Source: Bacteroidota bacterium (GTDB lineage Bacteria > Bacteroidota > Bacteroidia > 2-12-FULL-35-15). Taken from it: a DNA stretch of 7,685 nucleotides. The first letter of the stretch is position 1, and each line of letters starts with the position of its first letter. The notes beneath the pieces were generated by a model that saw nothing but the letters and a program-made list of their open reading frames with translations, did no database searches and was not told the origin of the DNA. The stretch lies in assembly GCA_023251855.1 (NCBI GenBank), contig JAHEYA010000101.1:1-7685 (forward strand), given 5' to 3'. The position numbers and the translations under genes were made by a program. Positions 5,324-7,685 of the stretch are shown one piece after another.

Positions 5324-7513
5324 ATGAGTGTTTTAGAAAGTTTACGTAAACGTTCCGGATTATTAGTATCCATAGTAGGTTTGGCATTACTTGCTTTTGT
5401 TTTAACCGGTTTATTTGAAAGAGGAAATGCGCTGGGGAACTCAGATAAAAATGTAGGTGAAATTGCTGGAAAGCCCATTGAATATACTGTTTTTAATGCA
5501 AAAGTTCAGGAAGCTATCGAAAACAAAAAACGTAACAGTGAGAAGAAAGTATTGGACGAAAACGAAATTGATGGTATTGTTCAACAAGTATGGAATCAAT
5601 CTATCAATGAAGGTGTGATGAACAAAGAGTATGAACGATTAGGAATAGCTGTTTCCGATGAAGAGTTATATGACCTGATGATCGATCACCCGCATTCAGC
5701 ATTGGTTCGCAATCTTAGCGATCCTCAAACCGGTAAAGTATCTCCAATGTTTGCCGACCCTAAAACCGGTCAACCTAGTCCGGCTAAAATAAAAGAATTC
5801 ACTCAAAAAATGAATGCTGACCAGGAAGCACAATGGGCACAATTAGAGAGCTATATCCGCCAGGTACGCACCATCGAAAAATACAATAACCTTATTAAAA
5901 AAGGTTTGTATGTAACTACTGTTGCTGCTAAACGTGATTATGTTGCTCAGAACACAAATTCGAATATTAAGTACATTATCAAAAACTACAAACTGGTTGC
6001 CGATAGTACTGTTAAGGTTACTGATGCGGATTTAAATTTATATTTCACAGCACATCAAAATGAATTTAAACAAGAAACATCTCGTAAAATAGAGTATGTA
6101 GCTTACGATATTGCTCCTTCGCAAGAAGATAGAGACGAGACTATGAAAAGCGCACAGGCGATAGCCTCTAATTTTAAAACCATTAAATCAACGGAAGATT
6201 CTTCTTATGTAATTTCTGAATCCGACAACCGTATGTTTGATATGAATTTTCATACTAAAGGAACCTTGTCTCCTGAAATTGATTCCATCATGTTTAACTC
6301 CGAAGTAGGCACTGTTGTTGGTCCTTATAAGGAAAATGAAATTTTGAAAGTATCTAAATTAATAGCAATTAAAAAATCAGCTGATTCAGCTAAAGTGCGT
6401 CATATACTGATTGCTTATAAAGGTTCCGGAGCATCTGAAGCAACTACACGCTCCAAAGAACAGGCAAAAACGATGGCCGACAGCTTATTAAAATTAATCA
6501 AAAAAGGTTCTAAATTCGCTGATTTTGTTGAAAAGCATTCCGATGATGGTGGAAAAACAATGCCTCCAAATAAAAAGCCCGGTGAATATTATCCCGGTAA
6601 AGGTGGCGACTATGGCTGGTTAAATCCAAACAGCCAGTTTGTTGAACCATTTAAAAATGCCGGATTGGATGGTAAAAAAGGAGATGTGGTTGTTGTTGAA
6701 TCACAATTTGGTTATCACATTATTGAAGTGCTTGATTCAAAAGGTTCTCAAAAGAAAATACAGGTTGTTTCTATTGACAGAAAGTTGGAGCCAAGCAGCA
6801 AAACATTGCAGGCAGTGTTTGTTAAAGCAAGCGAGTTTGCCGGAAAAAACAATACAAATGACCTTTTTCAAAAAGCAGTTATTGACGAAAAATTAAATAA
6901 GCGTGTGGTTGATAATATCAAAGAAAACGACAAAACCATTGCCGGTGTTGAATCTCCTCGTCCTCTGATTCGTTGGGCATACGATAATAAAAAAGGTAAA
7001 GTATCTGAACCTATGGAGTTTGGCAACAAATACATTGTAGTTGTATTGGTTGATATAAAAGAGAAAGGTATTGCAGCGTTAGATCAAGTGAAAGATGATG
7101 TAAAACAGAAAGTTATAAAAGAGAAAAAAGCAGAATTGTTTGCAAACGAGTTAAAAACCGCTATGGCTGCAGGTATTCAGATAGATGCACTTGCTGCCAA
7201 AATGAATTTAAATATCGGACAAGCTCAAAATGTTAATTTTAATACGAATTCATTACCGGGAGCCGGAAGCCAACCAAATGTGATTGGTGCTGTATCAGTG
7301 CTAAAAGGCAAAACAGTAAGTAAACCATTAACCGGTAAAGAAGGTGTTTTTGTTGTTGCCGTTGAATCACAAACGGATGCTCCTGCTCAAAAAGATTATA
7401 AAGCACAGCAAACAGCTGCCATTGCTCAGCTTCAACCACGTGTTGATTATGAAGTATATGATGCTTTAAAACAGAATGCTAATATTGTTGAGCATTTGGT
7501 GAGGTTCTATTAA
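5324..7513 (+). CDS. ppiD: PpiD-like membrane-anchored parvulin chaperone
   Basis: A 729-residue peptidyl-prolyl isomerase/chaperone of the SurA/PpiD group, anchored in the inner membrane and facing the periplasm, where PpiD is known to meet proteins leaving the Sec translocon. A short basic N-terminus (SLRKRSG) precedes one membrane helix at about 12-31. A SurA_N-like helical region follows (about 35-200, including EYERLGIAVSDEEL). The parvulin domain spans about 355-472: VRHILI with R359 and H360, HSDDGG at 405-410, GGDYGWL at 427-433 and FGYHIIEVLD with H465. These positions match the conserved parvulin histidines and the acidic position, so the domain may be active, unlike E. coli PpiD, whose parvulin domain has little isomerase activity. 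A Pro/Lys/Gly-rich loop (411-426) enlarges the usual S..GG-to-GGD interval. A second parvulin-like, non-catalytic part is likely at about 540-605. ATG with A-rich upstream bases is the clear start. The gene has its own promoter and terminator. Confidence 0.92.
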   Translation: MSVLESLRKRSGLLVSIVGLALLAFVLTGLFERGNALGNSDKNVGEIAGKPIEYTVFNAKVQEAIENKKRNSEKKVLDENEIDGIVQQVWNQSINEGVMNKEYERLGIAVSDEELYDLMIDHPHSALVRNLSDPQTGKVSPMFADPKTGQPSPAKIKEFTQKMNADQEAQWAQLESYIRQVRTIEKYNNLIKKGLYVTTVAAKRDYVAQNTNSNIKYIIKNYKLVADSTVKVTDADLNLYFTAHQNEFKQETSRKIEYVAYDIAPSQEDRDETMKSAQAIASNFKTIKSTEDSSYVISESDNRMFDMNFHTKGTLSPEIDSIMFNSEVGTVVGPYKENEILKVSKLIAIKKSADSAKVRHILIAYKGSGASEATTRSKEQAKTMADSLLKLIKKGSKFADFVEKHSDDGGKTMPPNKKPGEYYPGKGGDYGWLNPNSQFVEPFKNAGLDGKKGDVVVVESQFGYHIIEVLDSKGSQKKIQVVSIDRKLEPSSKTLQAVFVKASEFAGKNNTNDLFQKAVIDEKLNKRVVDNIKENDKTIAGVESPRPLIRWAYDNKKGKVSEPMEFGNKYIVVVLVDIKEKGIAALDQVKDDVKQKVIKEKKAELFANELKTAMAAGIQIDALAAKMNLNIGQAQNVNFNTNSLPGAGSQPNVIGAVSVLKGKTVSKPLTGKEGVFVVAVESQTDAPAQKDYKAQQTAAIAQLQPRVDYEVYDALKQNANIVEHLVRFY

Positions 7514-7524
7514 AAAAATGTTCC

Positions 7525-7567
7525 CGCAGATTATGCAGAAAGGCGCGTAATCTGCGAGAATTTTTTT
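7525..7567 (+). terminator. Intrinsic terminator after the ppiD-like gene
   Basis: CGCAGATTATGC (7525-7536) pairs with GCGTAATCTGCG (7545-7556), a 12-bp stem with one G-T wobble and an 8-nt loop. Seven T residues follow at 7561-7567. It begins 12 bp after the stop codon. The CGCAGATTA core resembles a palindromic repeat that I recall from spacers of this phylum, so it may be a repeat copy serving as terminator. Confidence 0.85.
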
Positions 7568-7617
7568 AGGGTATTCCTGTTAATTCCAAAGAGGTAAAAA
7601 AACAAGAATAAAAGCAA

Positions 7618-7651
7618 TCAACTTCTTGACTCTTTGTTAGCAAGTAGTTGA
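7618..7651. other. Inverted repeat near the right edge
   Basis: TCAACTTCTTG (7618-7628) faces CAAGTAGTTGA (7641-7651) with 10 of 11 positions paired and a 12-nt loop. It is followed by ATTTTGTTAAT, a poor T-run. It could be a weak second terminator, an operator for a gene beyond the window, or chance. No gene or promoter is visible in 7568-7685. Confidence 0.35.
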
Positions 7652-7685
7652 ATTTTGTTAATACCGCAGTGATTTTTCTCAATCA

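Noticed and set aside
5266..5478. Minus-strand ORF ending in IGYWLIVIGYWLIVIG
   Set aside because: The repeat part is the TAACCAA array read backwards; the rest overlaps the start of the ppiD-like gene antisense.
6639..6896. Separate + strand ORF of 85 codons inside the ppiD-like gene
   Set aside because: It is a shifted frame within the parvulin coding region, which is itself unbroken.
1..7685. Defence system, toxin-antitoxin pair, phage or secretion island
   Set aside because: All long ORFs are ordinary metabolic or envelope genes; no nuclease, reverse transcriptase, integrase, toxin or phage structural signature is visible.

Overview
The window looks like a chromosomal stretch from an AT-rich member of the Bacteroidota. 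The evidence is the gene set (a type III pantothenate kinase next to a Bacteroidota-style beta-barrel protein whose mature N-terminus carries SPYSRYGIGD, an LptC with a lipobox, and a PpiD-type chaperone), the scarcity of strong Shine-Dalgarno sequences, and one good TTG / TAnnTTTG-type promoter. I cannot assign genus or family. All real genes lie on the + strand.

Layout. 1-708: coaX, cut at its 5' end by the window edge. 709-820: spacer with an imperfect inverted repeat built of 7-nt units. 821-2275: predicted outer-membrane beta-barrel protein. 2358-2939 (or from 2319): lptC, periplasmic lipopolysaccharide-transport lipoprotein. 2940-3253: spacer with a long 7-bp tandem array, ATTCG repeats and a 34-nt palindrome. 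3254-3466: 70-residue two-helix membrane protein of unknown function. 3467-3528: short spacer with a 15-nt direct repeat. 3529-4785: CNNM/CorC-type membrane protein with paired CBS domains, from a GTG start. 4786-5323: 538-bp spacer with a second long 7-bp array, a 262-bp imperfect palindrome that resembles a small non-coding mobile or REP-like element, a promoter, a possible 17-codon leader ORF and a third 7-bp array. 5324-7513: PpiD-like periplasmic parvulin chaperone. 7525-7567: intrinsic terminator. 7568-7685: no gene visible.

How the genes fit together. Apart from coaX (coenzyme A synthesis) the set is about the cell envelope: LptC moves lipopolysaccharide across the periplasm, the PpiD-like protein handles proteins emerging from the Sec translocon, the beta-barrel protein is a likely outer-membrane client, and the CNNM and two-helix proteins sit in the inner membrane. 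The barrel gene and lptC are close enough to share a transcript. The ppiD-like gene has its own promoter and terminator.

The most unusual content is between the genes. Four spacers carry arrays of period exactly 7 bp with four different unit sequences. Three of them begin within a base of an upstream stop codon; the fourth directly precedes a start codon. Nearly every unit contains a stop codon on the coding strand, so three units close all three frames, while the opposite strand stays open and yields spurious repetitive ORFs. I see no defence system, transposase, CRISPR, tRNA or rRNA.
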